A stretch of 64,000 nt of DNA, from the NCBI RefSeq assembly GCF_014208105.1, contig NZ_JACHMQ010000001.1, positions 6,386,001 through 6,450,000 of the forward strand. Reading direction: 5' to 3'. The DNA is from Actinomadura coerulea (lineage in GTDB: Bacteria > Actinomycetota > Actinomycetes > Streptosporangiales > Streptosporangiaceae). Below, in pieces: positions 27,153 to 35,045 of the stretch. The notes under the pieces are model-generated. The model had not been told where the DNA came from and did not search any database. It saw nothing but the letters and a program-made list of their open reading frames with translations. The stretch's first letter is position 1, and the number at the start of each line of letters is the position of its first letter. Both the position numbers and the translations under genes were made by a program.

Positions 27153-29048
27153 TCATCGTGTTGCTGTGACCTTGATCGCCGGAGGCGACGGTGCGGAACC
27201 TCCGGAGCTACGGAGCTGCCTGCGCTCCTCTGGCTTGCGGGCTTTGAATCGGGCGATGGGTTTGGTGGTGGTGCGGGCGACTTCGGCGATGACCTGGCCG
27301 GTATGGGTGATGCGGAAGGTGCCGTCGGTGTCCTCGATCGTGACGGTGGTTCCGGCGTGGCCGATGCCGACCTGGATTTTTTGCCCTGCGATCATGATCT
27401 GGCCGCGGCTGCTGACCCGCCGTTGCACCCGCACGGGTTCGGCCTGCGGCTGGGGTTGGGGTCCGGCGGGGCGGGCGTCCCGGACATGGGTGAGGTCCTC
27501 AGCAGTGAGCGGGTTGGGCAGGGTGCGTAGCAGCACGGAACCGTCGAGCAGGTGCAGCAGATTGCCGTCGATGCGGACGGTGACCCGTTGTCCGGCGAAC
27601 TGGTAGCCGACCGAGTGCTGCCGTCCGCCCAGGGCGACCAGCCCGCAGGCGTTGACGGTCCGGTCGACCTCGAACGCCTCACCGGTGCCGGGCCGGGCTT
27701 TGGTGGTGGCGGGCGGGATGCGGGTGCCGCCGTCGGCGAGCAGCCTGCGCAGGTGCTGTGGGGCGAGCCGGGACGGCACCCTCTTGATCCGTGTTCCGGC
27801 TGCCAGCAGTTCCACCACGGTGGTGTCGGCCCGCAGAGTGAGGGTCACACCGGCGCGGTGGGTGCCAAGCCAGAACTGCTGTCCGCAGACGGCCAGGTTC
27901 CCCGACGCCGGAACCACCCGGGTGAACTCCACCGCCAGGTCGACGGGGTCAACGCCGTTGGCCGACATGACCAGCCCGGCGGTGTCCACCGCCGCCGGCT
28001 CCGGCTCCGGCTCGGGGACCCGTTCAGGTTCCGGTACCGGCTCAGGCTCGGGGTCTGGGTCGGGCAGTTCCTGGACAGGATGCAGCGCTGGTGGCAGCCG
28101 CAGCGGGAGCTGGGCGTCGTGGCGGGGACGGAACCGGTCGGCGTGCCGGTCCATGTCCAGCGCCTGGTGCGGCCGGTCGTGGTTGTACTGGTCGACGAAG
28201 CCGTCGATCGCCTGCTGGGCCTCGGTCAGGTCGGCGAACGGCTTGTGGTCGTCGAGCAGTTCCCTGCGCAGGGTCTGGTGGAACCGTTCGACCTTGCCGG
28301 TGGTGGTGGGCGAGTTAGGGCGGGTCAGACGGTGGGTGATGGCGTTCTCCCGGCAGATCCGGTCGAACAGCACCTCCCCGCCGCGGCCGAACCGGGCGGT
28401 GAACTGCTTTCCGTTGTCGGTCAGCAGCTCATCCGGCGCCCCGAACCGGCCCAACGCATCCGCCAAGGCCAAGCACACGGCCCGGCCGGTCGGGCGGGCC
28501 ACCACGGTGGCGGCCACGCAGTACCGGGAGTGGTCATCGACCCCGGTGACGACCTTGCATTCGGTGCCGTCGGCCAGCATGATCCCGCCGACGATGTCCA
28601 TCTGCCACAACTGCATCGGCTCTGACCGTTGCCAGCGCTTGTAGTCCTCACGCCGACGCTTGCCTGAGGTGACCTGCACCAGGCCGTGTCGCACCAGCAC
28701 CCGGTGCACCGTCGCACGGCACGGCACCGGCCCCGGACAGCCCCGCGGGGTCAGTTCCCACACCAGTCGTCGGGCGCCCCAGGACGGATGGTTGCGGCGC
28801 AGTTCGCAGATCAGCGCCTCCACCTCGGGCGGCGTCCGGGTCGGTGACGACCTCGGCCGCGACGATCGGTCCGACAACCCCGCCAGCCCCTGCTCCCGGT
28901 ACCGGGAAAGCCACCGATGCACCGCCTGACGGGAGACTCCGAACCGTCCGGCGACCTCGGTGACACTCGCCCCCGCCAGCACCTGCAGCACAGCCTGATA
29001 CCGCTGCTCCACCACGCTCAACTCCACCAGCACTCGGCGGAGTGTCAC
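27153..29048 (-). CDS. IS481-family DDE transposase with long C-terminal extension
   Basis: A 631-residue transposase. Residues about 1-70 form helix-turn-helix segments (VTEVAGRFGVSRQAVHRWLS). The DDE/rve core follows with Asp in LWQMDIVGG, Asp in LLTDNGKQF and Glu in GKVERFHQTLRRELL. From about residue 335 a Pro-Glu-rich linker leads to about 270 residues with repeated beta-like blocks (RVTVRIDGNLLHLLDGSVLL, GQKIQVGIGHAGTTVTIEDT). IS481 enzymes are usually 300-400 residues, so the extension is unusual. The GTG start lies within the right inverted repeat. Confidence 0.9.
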   Translation of the reverse strand: MTLRRVLVELSVVEQRYQAVLQVLAGASVTEVAGRFGVSRQAVHRWLSRYREQGLAGLSDRSSRPRSSPTRTPPEVEALICELRRNHPSWGARRLVWELTPRGCPGPVPCRATVHRVLVRHGLVQVTSGKRRREDYKRWQRSEPMQLWQMDIVGGIMLADGTECKVVTGVDDHSRYCVAATVVARPTGRAVCLALADALGRFGAPDELLTDNGKQFTARFGRGGEVLFDRICRENAITHRLTRPNSPTTTGKVERFHQTLRRELLDDHKPFADLTEAQQAIDGFVDQYNHDRPHQALDMDRHADRFRPRHDAQLPLRLPPALHPVQELPDPDPEPEPVPEPERVPEPEPEPAAVDTAGLVMSANGVDPVDLAVEFTRVVPASGNLAVCGQQFWLGTHRAGVTLTLRADTTVVELLAAGTRIKRVPSRLAPQHLRRLLADGGTRIPPATTKARPGTGEAFEVDRTVNACGLVALGGRQHSVGYQFAGQRVTVRIDGNLLHLLDGSVLLRTLPNPLTAEDLTHVRDARPAGPQPQPQAEPVRVQRRVSSRGQIMIAGQKIQVGIGHAGTTVTIEDTDGTFRITHTGQVIAEVARTTTKPIARFKARKPEERRQLRSSGGSAPSPPAIKVTATR

Positions 29049-29093
29049 ACAGGTCCTGAGAACGATCTGTCACCCAGGTCATGAGACCCGACA
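29038..29093 (-). repeat. Right terminal inverted repeat of the IS481-like element
   Basis: Read on the minus strand from 29093 it begins TGTCGGGTCTCATGAC and shares GTGACAGATC and GTGACACTCC with the left end. The transposase start codon and its first codons fall inside it. Confidence 0.85.
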
Positions 29094-29289
29094 CTCTGTG
29101 CACCCGGGCCGGATGAGAACTTTCTTTACGTCTTTCAAGGGCGCCCGCTCCGCGGCCGCCGCCGGCCGGTCCGGGCCGGGCATGCGGCCTCTCCGGGCCG
29201 ACCCGCCCCGGACCGCCCGGCCACCATGAGTCGGCCCGTATCGAATAGCGTCCAGTCGTTCGGGGCCCTTATGTCCTGTGGACTAAGAG

Positions 29290-29320
29290 AACCGGCCCGC
29301 CTGTGAGGGCGGGCCGGTTT
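29290..29320. terminator. Hairpin downstream of the repeat-protein gene
   Basis: AACCGGCCCGCC pairs with GGCGGGCCGGTT over 12 bp with a 6-base loop. Flanking A and T bases make it usable in both directions. A homologous hairpin lies at the same place in cassette 2 (31496-31527). Confidence 0.8.
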
Positions 29321-29452
29321 CAGTGTTTACTGCCCGGTCCATCGCGGGATCTCGATGACCACTTGCGATGATCGGTGATTACCCGTCCTCCATGCCGAAA
29401 TGGAGAACGGTAGGTGCGTTACTGGAGGAACCCGGAACCCGGCTCTTCCAGT

Positions 29453-30520
29453 TCAGTCGTCGAGGTCCTCCTCGTCGGCTGACGCCAGGAGCGCTTCGAC
29501 CACCTCCGCGTGGGAGGCATTGAAGCGCCTGCTCACCGCCATGGTGTACCTCCACCAGGGGATGCCCTTGAGGCAGACCTCCAGGGCTTCCTCGTGGGTC
29601 CTAGAACCCTCGTAGTGGCGTACGTGGGCGTATTCGTCCAGGTCTACGCCCTTGGCGTGAGCGTCCAGCACCTCCGCGTGAGTGGCGAAGCGGGAGCGCA
29701 CGGGCCAGTAGTCGCCCACGTCGATGCCCTTGGCGTGAGCGTCGAGCACCTCCGCATGAGTGGCGCTGTAGGCCCGAGCGGCCTCGTAGGCCCCCACGTC
29801 GATGCCCTTGGCGTGAGCCTCCAGCACCTCCTCGTGAGAAATAGGCCAGAGCCAGTGGCTCCGCGCCTTGCCGTAGTACCCAACGTCGATGCCTGCAGCG
29901 CAGACCTCCAGCACCTCCGCGTGGGTAGCGCCGCCCTTGAGCGCCGAGGCGTAGTGGGCCACGTCGATGTCATCGGCGTGACCAGCCAGGACGTCCTCGT
30001 GTGAGGCGCCATGCTTCCGCCGTGCGATGGCGTAGCGCTCCACACTGACGCCGATGGCATGAGCCTCCAGCACTTCCGCGTGGGACGCGCTGTGGAGCCG
30101 TGCGGACTCGGCGGTCCACCCCAGGAAGGGGTACACCCACCCCAGCGCCTCGGCGTAGTACGCCAGGTGGATGCCGAGGGCATGAGCCTCCAGCGCCTGC
30201 GCGTGAGACGCGCCGACTTCCCGCGCCTTGGCGTACTGGTACAGGTAGATGCCGTTGGCCTGGGCCTCCAGCGCCTCCGCGTGGGTGGCACCGGCTTCCC
30301 GAGCTTCGGTGTAGTTCCCCAGGTAGAGGCTGCGGACGGCGTGAGCCTCCAGCACCTCCGCGTGGGTGGCACCAGCCCGCCGCGCCTTGGCGTACTCAGC
30401 CTTGGCGATGTGCCAGTACCAAGCCCTCAGGTAGTCCAGCCAGGTGATCCTGGCCGCTGAGACCTTGCCCGGCGCGTCGTCGGTGGACAGGTGCGACTGG
30501 GTGTCAGGGATCTCGGACAT
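29453..30520 (-). CDS. HAEVLEAHA-repeat protein, 11 repeats (cassette 1 cargo)
   Basis: A 355-residue protein made of about 26-residue units with the core G-A-[ST]-H-A-E-[VA]-L-E-A-H-A, then GID-V-G-x-Y and x-A-R. I count eleven units between a conserved head (MSEIPD, ITWLDYLRAW) and an acidic tail. Each unit probably forms a helix pair, giving a solenoid. There is no signal peptide or membrane span. A shorter homologue with six units sits in the next cassette (31655) with the same head, tail and leader. The ATG follows GAGGAA. I do not recognise the family; a binding scaffold role is a guess. Confidence 0.85.
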   Translation of the reverse strand: MSEIPDTQSHLSTDDAPGKVSAARITWLDYLRAWYWHIAKAEYAKARRAGATHAEVLEAHAVRSLYLGNYTEAREAGATHAEALEAQANGIYLYQYAKAREVGASHAQALEAHALGIHLAYYAEALGWVYPFLGWTAESARLHSASHAEVLEAHAIGVSVERYAIARRKHGASHEDVLAGHADDIDVAHYASALKGGATHAEVLEVCAAGIDVGYYGKARSHWLWPISHEEVLEAHAKGIDVGAYEAARAYSATHAEVLDAHAKGIDVGDYWPVRSRFATHAEVLDAHAKGVDLDEYAHVRHYEGSRTHEEALEVCLKGIPWWRYTMAVSRRFNASHAEVVEALLASADEEDLDD

Positions 30521-30685
30521 ACGAGATTCCTCGCTTTCGGAAATTTTGGTTGTTGGTGCTTGCAGCAATGACCGTCCTCGAAACACGCGTCGTAGCAAGA
30601 GTTGCCGCCTTGGTCGCGAGACGCATGGAGTCACCCAGTAGACGATCTTGATCGCGCTACGGATCAGACGGCGACGGTTACGCCC

Positions 30686-30808
30686 TACGATCGCCACAGC
30701 GTGGCTGATGTGGGTTGCGTGGTTGGGGGCGATCGCCGCCGCGCGGCTTCCGGTGCTCGGGCCGTGGCCGGCCCTGCGCTCCGGGTCCGCTTGCCCTCGG
30801 ATGATCGG
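30686..30808 (+). repeat. Conserved cassette right-end sequence, copy 1
   Basis: About 123 bases recur with high similarity at 32375-32498 and 34242-34364, each time followed after 50-60 bases by arm-type repeats. It begins TACGATCGCC and contains TGCGCTCCGGGTCCGCT. It may hold a promoter or a recombination accessory site. No coding frame is shared by all copies. Confidence 0.75.
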
Positions 30809-30862
30809 GGTACTGTTCCCGTTCCGAGCGGCCTGGGGACGCGTAGCTCAGCAGCTACGGCG

Positions 30863-30885
30863 GCGTGCAATTAGCGTGCAATTAG
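30863..30885. repeat. Arm-type direct repeats, class A, right end of cassette 1
   Basis: Two exact tandem copies of CGTGCAATTAG, about 85 bases before att copy 2. The unit matches the class A repeats at the left end of the same cassette and differs from the class B units of cassette 2. Confidence 0.65.
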
Positions 30886-30969
30886 CCACGGTGATCAGGG
30901 GGCAGTCACGGTCACTCGCGGTACGAGCGGAGGCCAGGTCAGCCGCCCTGACGGCCCGGATCGGTTTGA

Positions 30970-31012
30970 TTCCCAAGCTGACAGCGCGGGTTCGATTCCC
31001 GTCACCCGCTCC
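30970..31012 (+). repeat. Attachment site copy 2
   Basis: An exact 43-bp copy of the tRNA-Gly 3' part, without the 5' half of the tRNA. It separates cassette 1 (class A arms) from cassette 2 (class B arms) and so acts as right end of one and left end of the other. Confidence 0.9.
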
Positions 31013-31018
31013 ACCAAG

Positions 31019-31056
31019 AAGGCCCAGGCCAGGGAGTAAGTCCCCGCCTGGGCCTT
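31019..31056 (+). terminator. Copy of the tRNA terminator hairpin next to att copy 2
   Basis: AAGGCCCAGG and CCTGGGCCTT arms identical to those after the real tRNA, with a slightly shorter loop. With no intact tRNA upstream it is a passenger of the att region. Confidence 0.7.
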
Positions 31057-31084
31057 GATCGTTTAAGGGCCGTCCACAGGCCCT

Positions 31085-31106
31085 CTTGCCATTAGCGTGC
31101 CATGAG
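31085..31106. repeat. Arm-type direct repeats, class B, left end of cassette 2
   Basis: CTTGCCATTAG and CGTGCCATGAG in tandem (11-base period), about 73 bases past att copy 2. The GCCATTAG core differs from class A (GCAATTAG) and matches the triple repeat at 32552. Confidence 0.6.
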
Positions 31107-31109
31107 GTC

Positions 31110-31362
31110 ACCGGCCCAGGGCCCGATCGAACCAGGGAAGACGTGGGCACCAGCACCTGGCCGAACGTACTTGTTCATGTGGGCGACCAGGTGGGGAACG
31201 ATCACAGCCGGGACACAGACGGTGTGCGACCCTGCTCGCGCCTCGGCGAGCCCGAGGATCATCTCCCCGATGGCCGGCTTGACGCGGGCGCCCCGGTGCC
31301 TGGACGGTGCGGTTCACGGGGGTTGATGTCGCACGCGGCGCAGCGCCGTGACCTCGCTCCCT
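31110..31362 (-). pseudogene. Tyrosine integrase, internal fragment (cassette 2)
   Basis: The DNA is closely similar to 32980-33200, the middle of the cassette 3 integrase. One frame gives VAHMNKYVRPGAGAHVFPG before a stop near the arm repeats. The catalytic HxxR box and Tyr are lost, and the upstream domains are also missing (homology ends near 31362). It is non-functional. Confidence 0.75.
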
Positions 31363-31495
31363 CCCAGGAGCACATGGAGCGGCCTCGCGGGTCCGGTGTG
31401 CCTTGATCTTCAAGGGTGCCCGCTCCGCGGTCGACGCGTCACGAATAGCGTCCGCTGTTCCGGCGGACACACATTCTTCTGTTCTACGCACGAAA

Positions 31496-31527
31496 AAACC
31501 GGCCTGCTCAGTGAGGCAGGCCGGTTT
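31496..31527. terminator. Hairpin downstream of the cassette 2 repeat-protein gene
   Basis: AAACCGGCCTGC pairs with GCAGGCCGGTTT over 12 bp. It matches in position and partly in sequence the hairpin at 29290, showing that cassettes 1 and 2 share ancestry. Confidence 0.8.
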
Positions 31528-31654
31528 CGGTTTCACTTGCCCGTTCATCGCAGGATCTCGATGACTATCCGCGATGATCGGTGAATGCCCGCTCCCCATG
31601 TCGAAATGAGGGACGGTGGGATGTAACTGGAGAAGCCGGACGCGGCTCTTTCAG

Positions 31655-32275
31655 CTATTCGCCGAGGCGCTCAGACTCGGCTGACGCCAGGATCGCTTCG
31701 ACTATCTCCGCATGGGAGGCGTCGGGGCGACCGTGCATCTCCGTGAGGTACGTCCACAAGGGGATGCGCTTGAGGCAGATCTCCAGGGCCTGCTCATGGG
31801 TCCTGGAACCCTCGTATTGGCGCGCGTTGGCGTAATTGAACAGGTTCACGCCCTGGGCGTGGGCGTCCAGCGCCTCCGCGTGGGTGGCGGTACGGGCTCG
31901 CGCGGTCGCGTAGTCGAACAGGTCGATGCGCTTGTCGTGAGCCTCCAGCGCTTCTGTGTGAGAAGCACCGACCCGCCTTGACATGGCGTAGTTGACCGGA
32001 TCGACGCGGCGGGCAACGGCCTCCAGCGTCTCCGCGTGGGGGCCGCCGGCCTGCCGCAGCCAGGCGTATTCCCTCAAGCCGAGGTAACCGAAGGCGTTCG
32101 CCTCCAACACCTCTGCATGGGCGGCGCCGGCCTGCCGCGCCCTGGCGTATTCAATCTTGTCGATGCCTTGGCACCAAGCCTTCAGGTAATCCAGCCAGGT
32201 GATCTCGACCCCTGACACTCGGATCGGCAGGTAGTCGGTGGACAGGCCCGACAGGATGTTATGGATCTCGGACAT
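31655..32275 (-). CDS. HAEVLEAHA-repeat protein, 6 repeats (cassette 2 cargo)
   Basis: A 206-residue homologue of the 355-residue protein at 29453. The head (MSEI, ITWLDYLKAW) and the last two units (SRTHEQALEICLKRIPLW; ASHAEIVEAIL) match closely. It has six units instead of eleven, so repeats were gained or lost as blocks. Its leader (GAAAGCGAGGCATCTCGT before the ATG) is nearly the same as in the first copy, suggesting the same control. Function unknown; soluble by sequence. Confidence 0.84.
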   Translation of the reverse strand: MSEIHNILSGLSTDYLPIRVSGVEITWLDYLKAWCQGIDKIEYARARQAGAAHAEVLEANAFGYLGLREYAWLRQAGGPHAETLEAVARRVDPVNYAMSRRVGASHTEALEAHDKRIDLFDYATARARTATHAEALDAHAQGVNLFNYANARQYEGSRTHEQALEICLKRIPLWTYLTEMHGRPDASHAEIVEAILASAESERLGE

Positions 32276-32374
32276 ACGAGATGCCTCGCTTTCGGAATCT
32301 TGTTTGTAGGTACTTCCAGCGCGACTCTAACAGACACTGATGTCTGTATGACATAGACGGCGATGGTTGCGCCT

Positions 32375-32498
32375 TACGATCGCTACCGCGTGGCTGAGGT
32401 GCGTTGCGTGGTTGGGGGCGATCGCTGCCGTGCGGTTTCCGGTGCTCGGGCCACGGCCGGCACTGCGCTCCGGGTCCGCTTGCCCTCGGATGGTCGGG
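32375..32498 (+). repeat. Conserved cassette right-end sequence, copy 2
   Basis: The same block as at 30686-30808 with scattered substitutions. It is followed by the class B triple repeat and att copy 3. Confidence 0.75.
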
Positions 32499-32551
32499 TG
32501 CTGCCCCCGCTCCGATCAGGACGAGGGGGCGCAGGTCAGCGACTGTTGCGG

Positions 32552-32584
32552 CGGGCCATTAGCGGGCCATTAGCGGGCCATTAA
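32552..32584. repeat. Arm-type direct repeats, class B, right end of cassette 2
   Basis: Three tandem 11-base units, CGGGCCATTAG twice and CGGGCCATTAA once, about 83 bases before att copy 3. Tandem phase-locked repeats beside a core site are typical of tyrosine-integrase arm sites. Confidence 0.65.
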
Positions 32585-32666
32585 CCAGGGTGAAAGGGGC
32601 ACTCACGGTCACTTGCGGTACGGCGCTACGCCAGGTCGGGGGCACCAGCAGGCAGGTTCGGGTCTA

Positions 32667-32684
32667 TTCCCAAGCTGACAGCGC
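32667..32684 (+). repeat. Attachment site copy 3, truncated
   Basis: TTCCCAAGCTGACAGCGC, the first 18 bases of the 43-bp att core. It runs straight into the 3' end of an integrase gene, with no terminator hairpin or left arm repeats, so the left end of cassette 3 has lost about 100-200 bases. Confidence 0.8.
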
Positions 32685-33650
32685 CCGTCGTCATCGTCCT
32701 GTGTCTGCTCGGCTTGGACGAGCGCATCGAAGCCGTCCGCGATGGCCCGATCAGCCTTGGTAGATCGGTGCCGATACCGCAGCGCCGCCCGCTCGTTGTC
32801 GTGCCCCATGCGGGCCATCAGGTTGCGCAATGAGCGCCCATGTCCGCCGCAAGGGTGTTGCCGGTGTCGAAGGTCGTGGAAGTGCAGGTTCTGCACCCCC
32901 AACGAGCTGACGACTTGGCTCCACCGAGTCAGCTTGTTGAAGCCGCTCCGCCGCAGCGGCCCGCCCTTGATTCCGGTGAAGACGAGGGCATCAGCGCCCG
33001 GCCGGACGTACTTGTTCAGGTGAGCGACCCGGTGAGGAACGATCGCAGCCGGGACAGAGACGGTGCGCGTCCCCGCTCGTGACTTGGCGGGGCCGAGGAT
33101 CATCCCCCCGTTGGCCCGCTCGACGTAGGCGCCCCGTACCCGGACGGTGCGGTTCATGGGGTCGACATCGCAGCGGCGCAGCGCCGTGACCTCGCCCCAT
33201 CGAAGGCTCGCGAACGCGGCGAGCAGGATCAGCGCCCGAAGCCGGTCGTCCTGGACCAGATCCGCGCGCCCCTCCTCAGCAAGCTTCCAGAGCGCCCGCT
33301 CAGCCTCCAGGCGCGTCCCGAAGGAACCCGGGAACCGGCGCATGACGCCGTTTTTGACCTGGTAGCGCAGCCGGTACTCACCCGAGTCCAGTTTCCGGAT
33401 GTTGCCGACCGGTCGCACGCCGACCCGCTCAGCCAGCTCGAAGACCTGAGCAACCGTGAGGGTCGGGCGTTCGGGCGCATCCTCGGTACCGGCCCCACGG
33501 ACGCGGCACGGGTTCCGAGTGAGGATCTTGTCCTCGTCGACCGCCGTCATGAGCATGCCCCGCAGAAGCCGGTACGCCTTCGCGCGCGAGGTCGCCGAGG
33601 GCGCCGCACCCGGCTCTGCGAGCCGGGCATGCGGCCTGTTCCGTCCGGTC
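32685..33650 (-). pseudogene. Tyrosine integrase, damaged (cassette 3)
   Basis: About 320 residues remain: KAYRLLRGMLMTAV (core-binding end), LRWGEVTALRRCDVD with the first Arg, LRYRHRS with the Tyr. An inserted AP2-like beta segment (GNIRKLDSGEYRLRYQV) sits mid-chain, which I believe is usual in one actinobacterial integrase group. Around the HxxR box the frame shifts and returns (HDLRHRQHPCGGHGRSLRNL), scrambling about 12 residues. The N-terminus is cut near 33650, and the C-terminus reads through att copy 3 to a stop at 32609. Probably inactive. Confidence 0.85.
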
Positions 33651-33677
33651 CCGTCTCGCAGCCCGGCTCCGGCCGCC

Positions 33678-33692
33678 CAACTCTTAGAGTTG
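33678..33692 (+). promoter_or_regulatory. Palindrome and -10 element of the cassette 3 ORFan
   Basis: CAACTCTTAGAGTTG is a perfect dyad with 7-bp arms. TAGAGT within it can serve as a -10 hexamer seven bases before the ATG at 33698, so the gene is probably leaderless and the palindrome an operator. Confidence 0.5.
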
Positions 33693-33697
33693 GCGCC

Positions 33698-34147
33698 ATG
33701 ACCTTCACTAGTGGATCGGAGGCTTACCAGGTGATCGGCAGAGATGACCCCCGACCGGGATGGATTAGTCGGCTCGTCACGGAGTTGAGCACGCTTCTGC
33801 AGGAACAGATTACGCTTGCGGAGCCTTTGGATAAGTGTTTGATGGACGACGAGGGGTTCTCGTTTTCCTGTCCTATCCGTAGTTCGCCCCCACAAGGCAA
33901 CGGCTTCCAGCTGTGCTGGGAAGGAGTGCTGGGGATGGAGCCCATCAACGGGAAGCCTCACACCAGCGTTTCGCTCTTCCTGTACAGCAGGAACCGGCGA
34001 CTCGGGATGATGGACCATAAGCAGGGCAGCGTTTTGGAGATCGAGTACGAGGGTTCGCTGGAACATGGCGGGCGATGGGGAACTCCCACATGGTTCCCGG
34101 ACGAGTTTGGTGAGTACCTCGCGTACGCCTCATACAGCGATCGGTGA
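33698..34147 (+). CDS. Hypothetical protein, cassette 3 cargo
   Basis: A 149-residue soluble protein (MTFTSGSEAYQVIGRDDPRP at the start). It has no family I can name. It is lower in GC than its neighbours and has alternating beta-like stretches (QLCWEGVLGM, TSVSLFLYSRNRRLG). An upstream in-frame ATG exists but lies in the integrase remnant, so the ATG behind the palindrome is preferred. It occupies the cargo position of its cassette, suggesting it came in with the integrase. Confidence 0.65.
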   Translation: MTFTSGSEAYQVIGRDDPRPGWISRLVTELSTLLQEQITLAEPLDKCLMDDEGFSFSCPIRSSPPQGNGFQLCWEGVLGMEPINGKPHTSVSLFLYSRNRRLGMMDHKQGSVLEIEYEGSLEHGGRWGTPTWFPDEFGEYLAYASYSDR

Positions 34148-34241
34148 ACGAGCACCAAGCACGGCTCAGGTCAGGGGACGGGTGAGGACGGATCTGGACA
34201 GTGCTGTCTTGCTTTTAAACAGGTAGTCCGCGGCTCAGTCC

Positions 34242-34364
34242 TACGATCGCCACAGCTTGGCTGATGTGGGCTGCGTGGCTGGCGGCGGACGCCGCCGCGC
34301 GGCTTCCGATGCTCGGGCCTTGGCCGGCGCTGCGCTCCGGGTCCGCTCGCCCTCGGATGATCGG
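34242..34364 (+). repeat. Conserved cassette right-end sequence, copy 3
   Basis: A third copy of the 123-base block, followed at 34417-34427 by a single arm-like CGTGCCATCAG. No att core follows, so the right junction of this cassette is eroded or was replaced by later insertions. Confidence 0.7.
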
Positions 34365-34658
34365 ATGCTGTCGCCGTGCCGGTCAGCCGAGGTACGCCGG
34401 TCAGCAGCTATGGTGTCGTGCCATCAGGGCGGTCAGTGAGGGGTACTCATGGTCACTTGCGCCGAAGCCTTTGCAACGGGACCGGTACCTACCGATGGAA
34501 GCGCGTGAGCTGTTCGTGAGACTCGTAGAACAGATGCTCACCGCCGATGCCGTTCTTCGGAATCGGGATGGCGGAGCCTCTGCTCAAGCCCCTGGCCCCC
34601 CTGGACGGCTGCACTGGTAAGTCCCTTAGCTGTTGGGACGCTGCCTAGACTCGGGTTC

Positions 34659-35045
34659 ATGTTGAGACTCGGCTTCCCCGTAATCGGTGTGACCGACATT
34701 CCCCGGGCCGTATCGTTCTGGACGTCCGCGCTGGACTTGGTGCCCGTATCCGAGTGGGAGAGCCCAGGTTGGCGGACACTGGAATATGCGGATGGGTCGG
34801 GCCGGGCGCTCGCTCTGATGCTCAGCAGTTCGCCCGCCGAAGCGCACCCGCGCATCCACCTCGACCTGCTGACGGACACCACGGCCGAGCAGGAGGCCGA
34901 GGTCGAGCGTCTGATCGGTTTGGGAGCTGTCAGAGTCGACTGGGACCTGTATCCGCCGGACCCCGACTTCGTCGTCCTCGCCGACCCCGACGGCAACATC
35001 TTCTGCATCGTGGATCTGAGCCGGGCCCCGTCCGGTTCGTCCTAG
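34659..35045 (+). CDS. VOC-superfamily (glyoxalase/bleomycin-resistance-like) protein
   Basis: A 128-residue protein with the vicinal-oxygen-chelate pattern. It opens with LGFPVIGVTDIPRAVSFWTSALDLVPVS and closes with DFVVLADPDGNIFCIVD, where metal-binding Glu or His often sits. HIDLLTD is the mid-chain His strand (here RIHLDLLTD). -10-like TAGACT lies seven bases before the ATG, so a leaderless transcript is likely. Members bind drugs or rearrange small metabolites; none can be specified. Confidence 0.85.
   Translation: MLRLGFPVIGVTDIPRAVSFWTSALDLVPVSEWESPGWRTLEYADGSGRALALMLSSSPAEAHPRIHLDLLTDTTAEQEAEVERLIGLGAVRVDWDLYPPDPDFVVLADPDGNIFCIVDLSRAPSGSS

Larger units (their letters stand above)
26589..29093. 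mobile_element. IS481-like insertion element carrying a barstar gene
   Basis: A 2505-bp element with 56-bp imperfect terminal inverted repeats (about 44 of 56 identical), both beginning TGTC. It is flanked by exact 15-bp copies of CTCTGTGCACCCGGG at 26574-26588 and 29094-29108. IS481 members have TGT ends and duplications of about 4-15 bp, which agrees. Inside are a DDE transposase (minus strand) and, convergent to it, a barstar-family gene. It is inserted in cassette 1 between the XRE-FGE gene and the repeat-protein gene. Exact duplications suggest recent insertion. Confidence 0.88.

Noticed and set aside
31108..31599. Minus-strand open frame over the cassette 2 integrase remnant
   Set aside because: It is out of frame with the integrase homology and resembles the equivalent out-of-frame translation in cassette 3, so similarity is only of DNA origin.
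30863..32584. Tandem short repeats considered as a CRISPR array
   Set aside because: Units are 11 bases in blocks of two or three with no spacers of uniform length and no cas genes; arm-type integrase sites explain them better.
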